Assembly: GCA_051656905.1 (NCBI GenBank)
Contig: JBOFJQ010000018.1
Location: 55,817-119,816, forward strand
Reading direction: 5' to 3'
Length of the DNA stretch: 64,000 nucleotides
DNA from: JAGNZR01 sp051656905
GTDB lineage: Bacteria > Fusobacteriota > Fusobacteriia > Fusobacteriales > Fusobacteriaceae
Within the stretch, counting starts at the first letter, position 1. Each line of letters opens with the position of its first letter. Made by a program: the position numbers and the translations under genes. Of this stretch, positions 50,869 through 60,350 are shown piece after piece. Below the pieces are notes generated by a model, which was not told the origin of the DNA, ran no database searches, and was given only the letters and a program-made list of their open reading frames with translations.

Positions 50869-51651
50869 ATGGAATTTTTAAAAAAAGATTTAGCACCTAT
50901 AACTGCAAAGGCTTGGAGTGAAATTGAAGGAAGAGCAAAAAGTATCCTTACAAACAATTTGTCAGGAAGAAAATTTGTTAAAGTTACTCCTCCTAAAGGA
51001 AGAGAATGTGAAGGTATTTTTACTGGAAAAATGGCACTTAAGCAAAAAGATGATTTATTTTATGGTATCTACAAAGTACAACCTATGATAGAAACAAGAA
51101 TTACTTTTGTTTTAAGTAGATGGGAACTTGATAATATAGAGAGAGGGGCAAAGGATATTAACTTTGATTCTCTTGATGAAGCTATAAAAAAAGCTGCAAA
51201 ATTTGAAGAGGAAGCAATTTTTTATGGACTAAACGAGGCTTGTATAGAGGGATTAAAATCATCAGCTCATCCTGTATTAGACCTTGGAGAAACTTGTGAA
51301 GAAGTAGTAGTAAATATAATAAAAGCAATGGCAATGCTTAAAAATTCTACTGCTAAAGCTCCTTATACTTTAGTTGTTAGTCCAGAAAAATGGCAACATT
51401 TAAATATTGTAAGTAAAGATGCTGAATTTATTGAAAAAATTGAGAAAATTTTAGGATCAAAAATAATAGTTAGTCCTAGTATATGTGAAGCTTTCCTTCT
51501 TCCATATAATGATGAAAATTTTGAACTTTCACTTGGAATAGATTATTCAATTGGTTATCAGCATTCAGACAATACTAATGTAACTCTTTTTATAACATCT
51601 AGTTTTACTTTTAATATTCATGATAAAACTCAAGTTATTATGTTTAAATAG
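50869..51651 (+). CDS. enc: Encapsulin shell protein (family 1)
   Basis: A 261-aa HK97-fold shell protein. Family 1 signatures are LKKDLAPITAKAWSEIEGRA at the start, GRKFVKVTPPKG, IYKVQPMIETRITFVLSRWELDNIERG, YTLVVSPEKW and the terminal TFNIHDKTQVIMFK-like end. The start is ATG 50869, with GGGAGG upstream; the frame extends back into the cargo gene without a site. Sixty or more copies would form the compartment holding EncFtn. A terminator follows. Confidence 0.95.
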   Translation: MEFLKKDLAPITAKAWSEIEGRAKSILTNNLSGRKFVKVTPPKGRECEGIFTGKMALKQKDDLFYGIYKVQPMIETRITFVLSRWELDNIERGAKDINFDSLDEAIKKAAKFEEEAIFYGLNEACIEGLKSSAHPVLDLGETCEEVVVNIIKAMAMLKNSTAKAPYTLVVSPEKWQHLNIVSKDAEFIEKIEKILGSKIIVSPSICEAFLLPYNDENFELSLGIDYSIGYQHSDNTNVTLFITSSFTFNIHDKTQVIMFK

Positions 51652-51701
51652 TTTAAGTATCTGAAATAGCTAAAACAACTAAACCTTAATTAAAGAATCA
51701 T

Positions 51702-51737
51702 AAAAAAAGAAGCTATTTTCATAGCTTCTTTTTCTTT
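51702..51737. terminator. Bidirectional terminator
   Basis: AAAAAGAAGCTAT / ATAGCTTCTTTTT with a 4-nt loop, between convergent genes. Confidence 0.88.
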
Positions 51738-51746
51738 ATATGTAAA

Positions 51747-53366
51747 TTAATACATATCTATTAATCTTTCTTTTACTGACTCGTCATCTAAATATTCATC
51801 ATAAGGCATACACTTATCAATAATACCATTTGGTGTTATCTCTATTATTCTGTTTGCAACTGTTTGAATAAATTCATGGTCATGTGCAGAGAATAAAATA
51901 GTTCCTTTAAAGTTTGTTAATCCTTTGTTTACAGATGTAATTGACTCAAGGTCTAAGTGATCTGTAGGGTTATCTAAAATAAGTACATTTGAATTTGAAA
52001 GCATCATTTTTGATAACATACATCTTTGCTTTTCTCCTCCAGATAGAACTTTAACTTTCTTCATAACTTCATCTCCAGAGAATAACATTCTTCCTAAGAA
52101 TCCTCTTACGAATGAATCATGTTGGTCTGGTGAGTATGGTCTTAACCAATCAACTAAAGTATCATCATTATCTTTAAAGTATTCAGAGTTATCTCTTGGC
52201 ATATAAGTTTGAGTTGTTGTTACTCCCCATGAATATGATCCAGAATCTGCCTCTAATTCACCCATTATAATTTGGAATAAAGTTGTCTTTACCATATCAT
52301 TTTTAGCTAATAATACAATTTTATCATTTGTATTAACTGTGAATGATAAGTTATCTAAAACTTTTACTCCATCAATTGTTTTGCATAAGTTCTCAATTTT
52401 AAGAAGGTTATTTCCAGCTTCTCTCTCAGCTCTAAACTCAACAAATGGATATTTTCTATTAGATAATTGCATATCTTCTATTTGTAGTTTTTCTAATTGT
52501 TTCTTTCTTGATGTTGCTTGCTTTGATTTTGAAGCATTTGCCGAGAATCTAGCGATAAACTCTTGTAACTCTTGTCTTTTTTGCTCAGCTTTTTTGTTCT
52601 TGTTGTTAACTAAAGTTAACATAAGTTGGTTTGACTCATACCAGAAATCATAGTTTCCAACTGTAACTTGAATCTTTCCATAATCTATATCTGCCATGTG
52701 TGTACAAACTTTATTTAAGAAGTGTCTATCATGTGATACTATAATTGCTGTTGTTGTCTCTAAGTTATCCATTAAGAAGTTCTCAAGCCAAGATACAGCT
52801 AATATGTCAAGTCCGTTTGTAGGCTCGTCTAATAGTAATACATCTGGTTTACCAAAAAGAGCTGATGCTAATAGCACCTTAACTTTTTGTGACTCTGGAA
52901 TCTCTTTCATTAATTTAGAATGTAAATCTGTTCCTATACCAAGTCCCATAAGTAACATCTCAGCTTCTGGCTCTGCATCCCAACCATTAAGTTCAGCAAA
53001 ATCTCCCTCTAGCTCAGCTGCTCTAAGTCCATCCTCATCAGTGAACTCAGCCTTTGCATATATTTCATTTTTTTCTACCATTATTTTCCATAACTCTTTA
53101 TTTCCCATTAGAACAACGTCTAATACTCTATCTTCTTCGTTAGCAAAGTGATCCTGTTTTAAAACAGACATTCTTTTGTTTTTTTCTAAGATTACTTCCC
53201 CTTCTGTAGGCTCTAAATCTCCAGATAAAATCTTAACAAATGTAGATTTTCCTGCTCCATTAGCTCCTATTAGCCCGTAACAGTTACCTGGTGTGAACTT
53301 TATATTTACATCTTCAAAAAGTTTTCTTCCTGAAAATCTCATACCTAAACTTGCTGTTGAAATCAT
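51747..53366 (-). CDS. ABC-F ATPase (YbiT-like)
   Basis: A 539-aa cytosolic ABC-F protein acting on ribosomes. NBD1: Walker A GANGAGKST (34-42), LDEPTNGLD, and a degenerate signature (IPESQKVKV). A basic linker (SANASKSKQATSRKK) follows. NBD2: Walker A degenerate (AKNDMVKTT near 354), LSGGEKQRC intact, and Walker B LDNPTDHLD near 467 where the usual Glu is Asn; the switch reads AHDHEF. Degenerate NBD2 Walker A is known in Firmicute homologues that I recall. The Asn in place of the catalytic Glu is unusual. Confidence 0.92.
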   Translation of the reverse strand: MISTASLGMRFSGRKLFEDVNIKFTPGNCYGLIGANGAGKSTFVKILSGDLEPTEGEVILEKNKRMSVLKQDHFANEEDRVLDVVLMGNKELWKIMVEKNEIYAKAEFTDEDGLRAAELEGDFAELNGWDAEPEAEMLLMGLGIGTDLHSKLMKEIPESQKVKVLLASALFGKPDVLLLDEPTNGLDILAVSWLENFLMDNLETTTAIIVSHDRHFLNKVCTHMADIDYGKIQVTVGNYDFWYESNQLMLTLVNNKNKKAEQKRQELQEFIARFSANASKSKQATSRKKQLEKLQIEDMQLSNRKYPFVEFRAEREAGNNLLKIENLCKTIDGVKVLDNLSFTVNTNDKIVLLAKNDMVKTTLFQIIMGELEADSGSYSWGVTTTQTYMPRDNSEYFKDNDDTLVDWLRPYSPDQHDSFVRGFLGRMLFSGDEVMKKVKVLSGGEKQRCMLSKMMLSNSNVLILDNPTDHLDLESITSVNKGLTNFKGTILFSAHDHEFIQTVANRIIEITPNGIIDKCMPYDEYLDDESVKERLIDMY

Positions 53367-53474
53367 TAAATATATCCCTCCTAATAAATACCATTCTATG
53401 TTATAACTCTATAAAATGATTTATACTATAATTTATCATACAATACATATTATATCATAAACTATCTTTCATTC

Positions 53475-54296
53475 CTATTTTTTTCTAACAATTTTATCAG
53501 CTATTATTGCTGCTCTTTTTAAAGAAACTATATCATGAACCCTTATGATTTCTGCTCCTCTATCAATACCTAATACATTAGTTGTTATAGTTATCTCAAG
53601 TCTGTCTTTTGGTGGTAAATCTAAAACCCCATTTCCAACAACATATTTTCTAGATGTTCCAAGTAAAATTGGCCCTAAATCCTTAAGTTCATTCATTCTA
53701 TCTAAGGCAATTATATTGTGCTCACCATATTTTCCAAATCCAATTCCTGGATCTATCATTATTTGATCCTTAGAAATTCCATTTTTAGTGGCAATTTCTA
53801 TACTTTTCTTTAAGAAATCTCTTATCTCTTCAATAACATCTCCGTCATATTTCCATTCAACTTTATTATGCATAACAACAACTGCTGCTCCGTGTTCTGC
53901 AATAACTCCAGCCATTCTTTCATCTTTTTGAAGTCCCCATACATCATTTATTATATGAGCCCCTGCTTCTAATGCAAGTTTAGCCACTTCATATTGATAT
54001 GTATCCACAGATAGTATAGCATCTGGCATCTCTTTTCTTAACATTTTTACAACAGGAACTACCCTTGCAATCTCTTCTTCTAAAGGTATCTCTGTATGAC
54101 CAGGTCTTGTAGATTGACCTCCTATATCTATTATGTCAGCTCCATCTTCTACCATTTGTTTAGCTTTCTTAAGAGCTGCCTCTAAATTATTATGATCTCC
54201 ACCATCAGAAAAGGAATCTGGCGTTATATTAAGAATCCCCATTATAAGTGTTCTTTTTCCTAATTCAAACTCTTTGTCTCTTGCTTTAATAATCAT
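53475..54296 (-). CDS. folP: Dihydropteroate synthase
   Basis: A 273-aa folate-pathway enzyme that condenses p-aminobenzoate with 6-hydroxymethyl-dihydropterin diphosphate. Motifs are LIMGILNITPDSFSDGG, DIIDIGGQSTRPG, LSVDTYQ, IINDVWG, GIGFGKYGEHN and GTSRKYVVG followed by RVHDI. Length is standard. It is the last gene of the folE-folBK-folP operon, 33 bases after folBK. Confidence 0.97.
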   Translation of the reverse strand: MIIKARDKEFELGKRTLIMGILNITPDSFSDGGDHNNLEAALKKAKQMVEDGADIIDIGGQSTRPGHTEIPLEEEIARVVPVVKMLRKEMPDAILSVDTYQYEVAKLALEAGAHIINDVWGLQKDERMAGVIAEHGAAVVVMHNKVEWKYDGDVIEEIRDFLKKSIEIATKNGISKDQIMIDPGIGFGKYGEHNIIALDRMNELKDLGPILLGTSRKYVVGNGVLDLPPKDRLEITITTNVLGIDRGAEIIRVHDIVSLKRAAIIADKIVRKK

Positions 54297-54329
54297 GAAC
54301 CCTCCTAGTCTTAAAATTTTTCTAATATT

Positions 54330-55154
54330 TTATGCTTCTCTTTTCTCTAACTCTCTTTTCAAATTAAAAATTGTTTTTTGCTCTAAAGGATGAATAACAT
54401 GGGGAGCTATTTCACACAGTGGCTCTAGAACAAACATTCTATCTGCCATCCAAGGATGAGGTACAGCTAATTTTTCAGTTTCAAAAACATCAGAATTATA
54501 AAGTAATATATCTATATCTATTACTCTTGGTTCCCACTTTTTAGTTCTTATTCTTCCTAATTTATTTTCTATTTCTAATAATTTATCTAATAGTTCTTCT
54601 GCTTCTAACAGTGTTTTTACTTCCATAGCTATATTTGCAAAAGTATCTTGATCTGTATTTCCAAAAGGTTCTGTTTCATAAAACTTAGTAATTTTTAGAA
54701 CCTCTGTATTCTCTATTTTCTTTATCTCTTCTATAGCTAAAAGAATATTGTTCTTTTTATCACCTATGTTAGATCCTAAAGACAGATAACACTTATTCCA
54801 TTTTCTTTCTATTATAACCTCTACATTTTCAAATATTTTTTTTATAGGTGCCCAAGGTTTTTTAACACTAACTTTTACCTCTTTTACCATGTTATATTTT
54901 AATAATATCATTTCAGCTATCTCTTCGGCACATTTTTCTATTAAATCATTACTTTTTGAAGTAAATATCTTCTCAATATCATTCGCTACCTCACCGTAAT
55001 GAGTAGAGTATTGTAAATCATCTGTTACTCCAGCTTTTCTTGTACTTACACTTAATTCTGCTGATATTATAAACTTTTGCCCTAAGTTTTTTTCCTCTTG
55101 AAATACTCCATGATTTGCAATAAATTCAAGGTTTCTTATAATAATTTTATCCAT
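54330..55154 (-). CDS. folBK: Bifunctional dihydroneopterin aldolase / HPPK
   Basis: A 274-aa fusion. Residues 1-120 are FolB: NLEFIANHGVFQEEKNLGQK and YGEVANDIEKIF. Residues 121-274 are FolK: CYLSLGSNIGDKKNNI, FYETEPFGNTDQDTF, PRVIDIDILLYN and VPHPWMADRMFVLEPL. The two consecutive reactions feed the FolP substrate. It is one base after folE. Such FolB-FolK fusions are known in other bacteria. Confidence 0.96.
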   Translation of the reverse strand: MDKIIIRNLEFIANHGVFQEEKNLGQKFIISAELSVSTRKAGVTDDLQYSTHYGEVANDIEKIFTSKSNDLIEKCAEEIAEMILLKYNMVKEVKVSVKKPWAPIKKIFENVEVIIERKWNKCYLSLGSNIGDKKNNILLAIEEIKKIENTEVLKITKFYETEPFGNTDQDTFANIAMEVKTLLEAEELLDKLLEIENKLGRIRTKKWEPRVIDIDILLYNSDVFETEKLAVPHPWMADRMFVLEPLCEIAPHVIHPLEQKTIFNLKRELEKREA

Positions 55155-55155
55155 T

Positions 55156-55719
55156 TTATCTTCCTCCCCTAACTAAATTTAAAAATTCTATCCTATTATT
55201 AACATCATCAAAAGTCCCCTTAGATGTCAATGTTAGTATTTTAGATCCGGGTTTCTTTACTCCTCTCATTGTCATGCACAAATGCTCAGCCTCTATCTGA
55301 ACGCATACGCCACTACAACTCAGCTCTTCATAGATAACTGTTGCAATCTCTTCACTTAACCTTTCTTGCAGCTGTGGTCTCTTTGACAGAGCCTCTATCA
55401 CCTTTACTATATCTCCAAAACCAACTATATCCCCATTTGGAATATACCCAATGTTAATTTTCCCAAAAAAAGGTAAAAAATGATGTTCACACATGGAAAA
55501 AAAATCTATATCTTTTATAACTACAACTCCTGTATCAGGTGTTAATATTTTATTTTTCAAAAAATCTCTCGGATTTATTGTTAAACCCAAAAATATCTCC
55601 TCATAAAAATCTGCAACTCTTTTTGGGGTATCTTTGAATACACTTTCATCTATATTTTCTTTTCCTGATATTTCATTTAAAATTTCTTTAAAATTAATCG
55701 CTACTTTATCTTTATTCAC
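55156..55719 (-). CDS. folE: GTP cyclohydrolase I
   Basis: A 187-aa Zn enzyme converting GTP to dihydroneopterin triphosphate, the first folate step. FFSMCEHHFLPFFGKINIGY holds the Zn Cys and His, and the second Cys is in AEHLCMTMRGV. YIPNGDIVGFGD also matches. It heads the operon. Confidence 0.97.
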   Translation of the reverse strand: MNKDKVAINFKEILNEISGKENIDESVFKDTPKRVADFYEEIFLGLTINPRDFLKNKILTPDTGVVVIKDIDFFSMCEHHFLPFFGKINIGYIPNGDIVGFGDIVKVIEALSKRPQLQERLSEEIATVIYEELSCSGVCVQIEAEHLCMTMRGVKKPGSKILTLTSKGTFDDVNNRIEFLNLVRGGR

Positions 55720-55839
55720 ATACGCCCCCTAATAAAGCTATATTTTTTCATATAATTCTCTATTATATTATACTTTAAAACATAATCTCATAGCAACAAA
55801 TTATTCTTTTATTTTTCATTTAAAACAGCATTTTTATGA

Positions 55840-55868
55840 TAGACAATCTTTATCTTCTATGCTATACT
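55840..55868 (+). promoter_or_regulatory. Promoter of the acetate-transporter gene
   Basis: TAGACA, 17-bp spacer, TATACT, about 58 bases upstream of the start codon, with AGGAGG at 55915-55920. Confidence 0.6.
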
Positions 55869-55925
55869 AACCCTTGTATGAATTTAATAAATTGAACTTT
55901 ATTATTTTAAATCTAGGAGGATATA

Positions 55926-56549
55926 ATGGAACACAATCAAAATAATGTTACAAATGTAAAAGTTGTTGTAGCTGACCCTTCAGCATTAGGATTATTCGGT
56001 CTTGCTATGATCACTCTTGTTGCTTCAGCTTCAAAATTTGGTATTTTATCAGGAGTATCTTTAGTTGCGCCTTGGGCTTTATTCTTAGGATGTGCAGCTC
56101 AATTAGTTGCTTGTTTTAACGATTTAAAGCATAACAATGTTTTTGGAGCTACTGCTTTTGGTGCTTACGGATTTTTCTGGTTAGCAATGGCTATGAGCTG
56201 GATGACTCAATTAGGTGTTTTCGGTGAAACTATGAAAGTTGCTGCTGATCCAAAATCTTTTGGTTTTGCTTTTTTAGGATACTTAATCTTCACACTTGTT
56301 ATGACTATCGGTGCTGCTGAAACTAATAAAATGTTATTTATCTGTTTCATCCTAATAGATTTCTTATTCTTAGGATTAACTTTAACGACTTTTGGAATCA
56401 TGACTCACGCAACTCACTTATTAGCTGCTTGGTCTGAGATTTTAATTTCTGTAGTTGCATTCTATGGATTTGCTGGAAATGTTCTTAACAAACACTTTGG
56501 TTATAACTTTATAAACTTAGGAAAACCATTAGGAATATTCAAGAAATAA
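55926..56549 (+). CDS. Acetate/succinate transporter (GPR1/FUN34/YaaH family)
   Basis: A 207-aa six-helix membrane protein like E. coli SatP. The conserved N-terminal motif is DPSALGLFGLAM. Further, FGATAFGAYGFFWLAMA and the following helices fit the family. It should take up or release acetate or succinate, with proton. The gene stands alone between its promoter and a terminator. AGGAGG precedes ATG. Confidence 0.9.
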   Translation: MEHNQNNVTNVKVVVADPSALGLFGLAMITLVASASKFGILSGVSLVAPWALFLGCAAQLVACFNDLKHNNVFGATAFGAYGFFWLAMAMSWMTQLGVFGETMKVAADPKSFGFAFLGYLIFTLVMTIGAAETNKMLFICFILIDFLFLGLTLTTFGIMTHATHLLAAWSEILISVVAFYGFAGNVLNKHFGYNFINLGKPLGIFKK

Positions 56550-56563
56550 TTTTTAATATAATT

Positions 56564-56600
56564 AAAAATGAGGTTTAAATTAAACCTCATTTTTTTATTT
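56564..56600. terminator. Terminator
   Basis: Near-perfect palindrome AAAAATGAGGTTTAA / TTAAACCTCATTTTT followed by T-run, between convergent genes. Confidence 0.88.
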
Positions 56601-56611
56601 TCTATATTTTT

Positions 56612-58075
56612 TTAGTATGAATAAAAATAACTTCCACCTATAAACTCTTTTAAAATAGACATATCTGGGACATATTTATCATCTATATCTACGAAGCAAT
56701 ATAGAAATCTCATTAATAATTTCGCTTCATCATAATAAGGGCTATCTATCTTTATCTTTATAAGTTCCTTCATTGCAAAAGGTTTTAATACTGCAAGTTC
56801 ATAAACTAAATTAGAATCAAACATTGCATCAGCTTCCTCTTGGAATTTAAAAATATTTTTTTCTTCTCCACGTCTTACTGAATCCCACATAGAAAGTGTC
56901 CCTTCTGCAGATGTTCCTCTAGATAGACTATCTCTTACTATTCTTCTAATTTTTCTAACTTCATTTGTTGGTATTCTATTATGCATATCTATATTTAATT
57001 GAGTTAAACAACTGATATATACTTTAAATTTATTTTCTCTAGGTATATTAAGTGTTAACCTTTCATTCAAACCATGGATACCCTCTATAACGATTATCCC
57101 TTTTTTATGTAGTCTAACTTTTTTCCCCTCTTTTTTTCTTTCACCAGAAACAAAATCATACTCTGGAATCTCAACTTCTTCTTCATTTATAAGTCCCAGT
57201 AAATTTTCATTTAAAAGTTTTAAATCTAAAGCTTCTATACTTTCAAAATCCTTTTTACCATCTTCACCTAAAGGTAGATTCTCTCTTCCAATATAATAGC
57301 TATCCAGTGAAATTACTGTTGGAAAAATTCCGTGAGCTTTTAAATGTAGTTCTACTTTTTTACTAAAAGTTGTTTTTCCTGATGATGAAGGTCCTGCAAT
57401 AGTTACAAGTTTAATTTTTTTATTTTCGATTATTTGGTTCACTATTTTTTCTAATTTTATTTCATGAACAGCCTCATTTATTCTAATTAACTCTACTATT
57501 TGACCACTTAATGTTTTTTCATTTAAACTTCCTATATATGAAACGTCCATTCTCTCTTCCCAACGCTTACAATCCCTTTGAACCTCTGTAAGTTTTGGCA
57601 TTAATGCTACTTCTCCTAAAGTTCTTATTTCATCTGATGTTGGGTATTGTATAATAAAACCATACGAATATCTCTTAACTTCAAAAAGATATATAGCTCC
57701 TGTACTTGGATATAATTTTTCATAAAAATAATCTACATAACCGTTCACTTCATATTCCCTCATAGGAATCCAACCAGTTGTATTTATGAATCTTGTGATA
57801 TCCTCTCTTACAATATTTTTAGCTTTTCTTTTTATATCCTCAACATTAGCAGTTATTAAATTTATAGGATAGTCTGCCTTTATTATATTTTTCATTTTTT
57901 CTTTTATTTTTTTTAATTCTTCATCAGTTATACACTCTGTTCTTTTTAATTCACAATATAGGGAATGATTCACTGAGTGTCTTATTTCAACATTTACTCC
58001 TGGAATAACCTGTGAAACAGCTTTTAACATTATTAATTTTAGTGTTGTATAATAAACTTTCTCATTGTATTTCAT
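56612..58075 (-). CDS. Uridine/phosphoribulokinase-like nucleoside kinase with N-terminal arm
   Basis: A 487-aa kinase. The C-terminal half is a uridine kinase/PRK P-loop domain: IAGPSSSGKTTFSKK near residue 227, SLDSYYIGRENLPL, PEYDFVSGER and VIEGIHGLN. The N-terminal ~200 residues resemble the TGS/SAD-like region of threonyl-tRNA synthetases, as in other members of this family of Firmicutes, Fusobacteria and Thermotogae. The substrate is not certain. Confidence 0.82.
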   Translation of the reverse strand: MKYNEKVYYTTLKLIMLKAVSQVIPGVNVEIRHSVNHSLYCELKRTECITDEELKKIKEKMKNIIKADYPINLITANVEDIKRKAKNIVREDITRFINTTGWIPMREYEVNGYVDYFYEKLYPSTGAIYLFEVKRYSYGFIIQYPTSDEIRTLGEVALMPKLTEVQRDCKRWEERMDVSYIGSLNEKTLSGQIVELIRINEAVHEIKLEKIVNQIIENKKIKLVTIAGPSSSGKTTFSKKVELHLKAHGIFPTVISLDSYYIGRENLPLGEDGKKDFESIEALDLKLLNENLLGLINEEEVEIPEYDFVSGERKKEGKKVRLHKKGIIVIEGIHGLNERLTLNIPRENKFKVYISCLTQLNIDMHNRIPTNEVRKIRRIVRDSLSRGTSAEGTLSMWDSVRRGEEKNIFKFQEEADAMFDSNLVYELAVLKPFAMKELIKIKIDSPYYDEAKLLMRFLYCFVDIDDKYVPDMSILKEFIGGSYFYSY

Positions 58076-58246
58076 AGTTGCCCCCTTGCTCTATCTTATC
58101 GGTAATAGTAGAAAATAAACCGTTATATATATTTACAACTTATTCTATAGTTTTCTTTTATTATTTCTAGAACTTTCTTATTTCTAAAACTTTCTTTTTT
58201 AATATAAATATATATTTAATACTTGCACTTAATATAAGTATTAAAA

Positions 58247-58293
58247 AAAATCTCTCTGCAATTTTTTATTAAAAACTACAGAGAGATTTTTAT
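58247..58293 (-). terminator. Terminator of the dpp operon
   Basis: AAAATCTCTCTG / CAGAGAGATTTT stem with a 20-nt loop; T-rich on the minus strand. Confidence 0.8.
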
Positions 58294-58311
58294 TTTTTAA
58301 ATCTCACTAAA

Positions 58312-59280
58312 CTATTTATTTTCTGCTAAAATTTGCTCTGCCTTATGACAAGCTATGTAATGGTCTCCATCTTTAACTTGTAATTTTTGTGGCTCTTTAC
58401 ATTTTTCTTCAACGTATGGACATCTTTTTGCAAATCTACATCCTGGTTCAGGATTTACAGGAGATGTTAATTCCCCTTTTAAAATAACCCTTTCCATTTT
58501 TTTCTTTAAACTTGCTACTGGTATTGCTGATAATAAAGCTTTTGTATAAGGGTGTGTTGGATTTTTAAATAATTTATCCGTTGGTGCTTTTTCAACTATT
58601 TGCCCTAAATACATAACAACAATTTCATCAGAAAAATGTTTTACAACTGAAAGATCATGCGTTATAAACATATAAGTTAATCCTAACTCTTTTTGTAAAT
58701 CACTCATAAGATTTAGAATTTGAGCTTGAATAGATACATCAAGAGCTGAAACTGGTTCATCACAAACTATAAACTTAGGATTTAAAGCTATTGCTCTAGC
58801 TATTCCTACCCTTTGTCTTCTTCCACCATCAAGCTCATGAGGATAAGTATTTGTAAGTCTTTCACTTAATCCAACTATCTCCATTAACTCTTTTACTCTT
58901 TTATTAAGCTCTATATTATCTTTACATTTTTTATGTATTACCAATGGTTCAGCAATAATTTCACTTATTGTCATTCTTGGGTTTAATGATGCAAATGGAT
59001 CTTGGAATATTATTTGCATCTCTTGTCTTAGAGTATCCATTTGATCTCTCGTGAACTCTCTAATGTTTTTCCCTTCGAATATTATCTCTCCAGCTGTAGC
59101 TTCTAAAAGTCTTAAAACTACTCTTCCTGTAGTAGATTTTCCGCATCCAGATTCTCCAACTACTCCTAGTGTTTTTCCTCTTTCTATTGTAAAGTTTACA
59201 TCATCAACAGCATGAAGTAGCCCTTTTGGAGTATTAAAATATTTTTTTAAATTTCTAGCTTCTAAAATTATATCTGACAT
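58312..59280 (-). CDS. dppF: Dipeptide/oligopeptide ABC transporter ATPase DppF
   Basis: A 322-aa ATPase. Walker A GESGCGKST, Walker B FIVCDEPVSALD, signature LDGGRRQRVGIARA (a variant of LSGGQ seen in OppF-like proteins), and the C-terminal CRFAKRCPY peptide-transporter motif. ATG 59280 has GGGAGG; the upstream frame does not. It overlaps dppD by 13 bases. Confidence 0.93.
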   Translation of the reverse strand: MSDIILEARNLKKYFNTPKGLLHAVDDVNFTIERGKTLGVVGESGCGKSTTGRVVLRLLEATAGEIIFEGKNIREFTRDQMDTLRQEMQIIFQDPFASLNPRMTISEIIAEPLVIHKKCKDNIELNKRVKELMEIVGLSERLTNTYPHELDGGRRQRVGIARAIALNPKFIVCDEPVSALDVSIQAQILNLMSDLQKELGLTYMFITHDLSVVKHFSDEIVVMYLGQIVEKAPTDKLFKNPTHPYTKALLSAIPVASLKKKMERVILKGELTSPVNPEPGCRFAKRCPYVEEKCKEPQKLQVKDGDHYIACHKAEQILAENK

Positions 59281-60278
59281 GTATCCTCCCATTCAACAAC
59301 CGGTCCATTTTCTGCTTCAATATATGCTAAGCATCTAACCTTATGTGTTTCTGATATTGAATGTGCTCCTGGTATATCTCTTGCACACATTTCTACTGCA
59401 TTTGGACATCTAGGATGAAACTTACATCCTGTTGGTAAATTTGTTGGATCTGGCATTAATCCCATTATTGGTTTTAATCTTCCTACCTCTTCATCTAAAC
59501 TAGGAATTGACCCAAATAATCCATGTGTGTAAGGGTGTTTAGGAGAGTTGAATATATCTTCTAAAGTTCCTATTTCTATAATTTCTCCTGCATACATTAT
59601 TGCTACTTTATCACAAACTTGTGCAACTACACCCAAGTCATGAGTTATTAATAACATTGCAGTTTTTAATCTTTTCTTTAAGTCATTCATAAGTTCAAGT
59701 ACTTGAGCTTGAATTGTAACATCTAGAGCTGTTGTAGGCTCATCCGCTATTAAGAATTTAGGATTACAAGCTAGAGCTATTGCAATTACAACCCTTTGCT
59801 TCATTCCACCTGAAAATTGATGTGGATAATCATTTATTCTAAATTTAGGAATTCCAACTAACTCTAGCATTTCCTCAGCTTTTTTCATAGCATCTGGTGT
59901 ACTTAACATCTCATGAATCTCTATAACTTCTGCAATCTGCTCTCCCACTGTCATAACAGGATTAAGCGATGTCATTGGATCTTGGAATATCATAGACATT
60001 TGACTTCCTCTTAATTTTCTCATTTGGTCTTCAGGTATCTTTAAAATATCCTCACCTTGGAAAATTATCTCTCCACCAAGAATTTTTCCTGGAGGTTCTG
60101 GTATTAATCTCATTATTCCTAAAGCTGTTGTTGTTTTTCCAGCTCCAGTTTCTCCTACTAAACCAAGAGTTTCCCCTTCGTTTATTGTGATATCTATTCC
60201 ATTTACTGCATCAACAGTTTCATCTTCTGTTATATATTTTATATTCAAGTTTCTTATTTCTAATATACTGTTTTTCAA
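59268..60278 (-). CDS. dppD: Dipeptide/oligopeptide ABC transporter ATPase DppD
   Basis: A 336-aa ATPase. Walker A GETGAGKTT, signature QFSGGMKQRVVIAIAL, Walker B FLIADEPTTALD, and the C-terminal CKFHPRCPNA motif of the OppD/DppD family. It sits 72 bases downstream of dppC. Confidence 0.94.
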   Translation of the reverse strand: MKNSILEIRNLNIKYITEDETVDAVNGIDITINEGETLGLVGETGAGKTTTALGIMRLIPEPPGKILGGEIIFQGEDILKIPEDQMRKLRGSQMSMIFQDPMTSLNPVMTVGEQIAEVIEIHEMLSTPDAMKKAEEMLELVGIPKFRINDYPHQFSGGMKQRVVIAIALACNPKFLIADEPTTALDVTIQAQVLELMNDLKKRLKTAMLLITHDLGVVAQVCDKVAIMYAGEIIEIGTLEDIFNSPKHPYTHGLFGSIPSLDEEVGRLKPIMGLMPDPTNLPTGCKFHPRCPNAVEMCARDIPGAHSISETHKVRCLAYIEAENGPVVEWEDTCQI

Positions 60279-60350
60279 ATCATCACCCTGTCTTATATTT
60301 TTTTAAAAATCATATGACTTTTAAATCATATATCTTTGAACCGTTAATTA

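Noticed and set aside
51747..53366. Degenerate Walker A of ABC-F NBD2 and NBD1 signature as novelty
   Set aside because: Firmicute YbiT-like homologues I recall share both; only the Walker B Asn is kept as a finding.
58312..59280. Variant signature LDGGRRQR in DppF as a defect
   Set aside because: I have seen this variant in many OppF/DppF proteins; the other ATPase motifs are intact.
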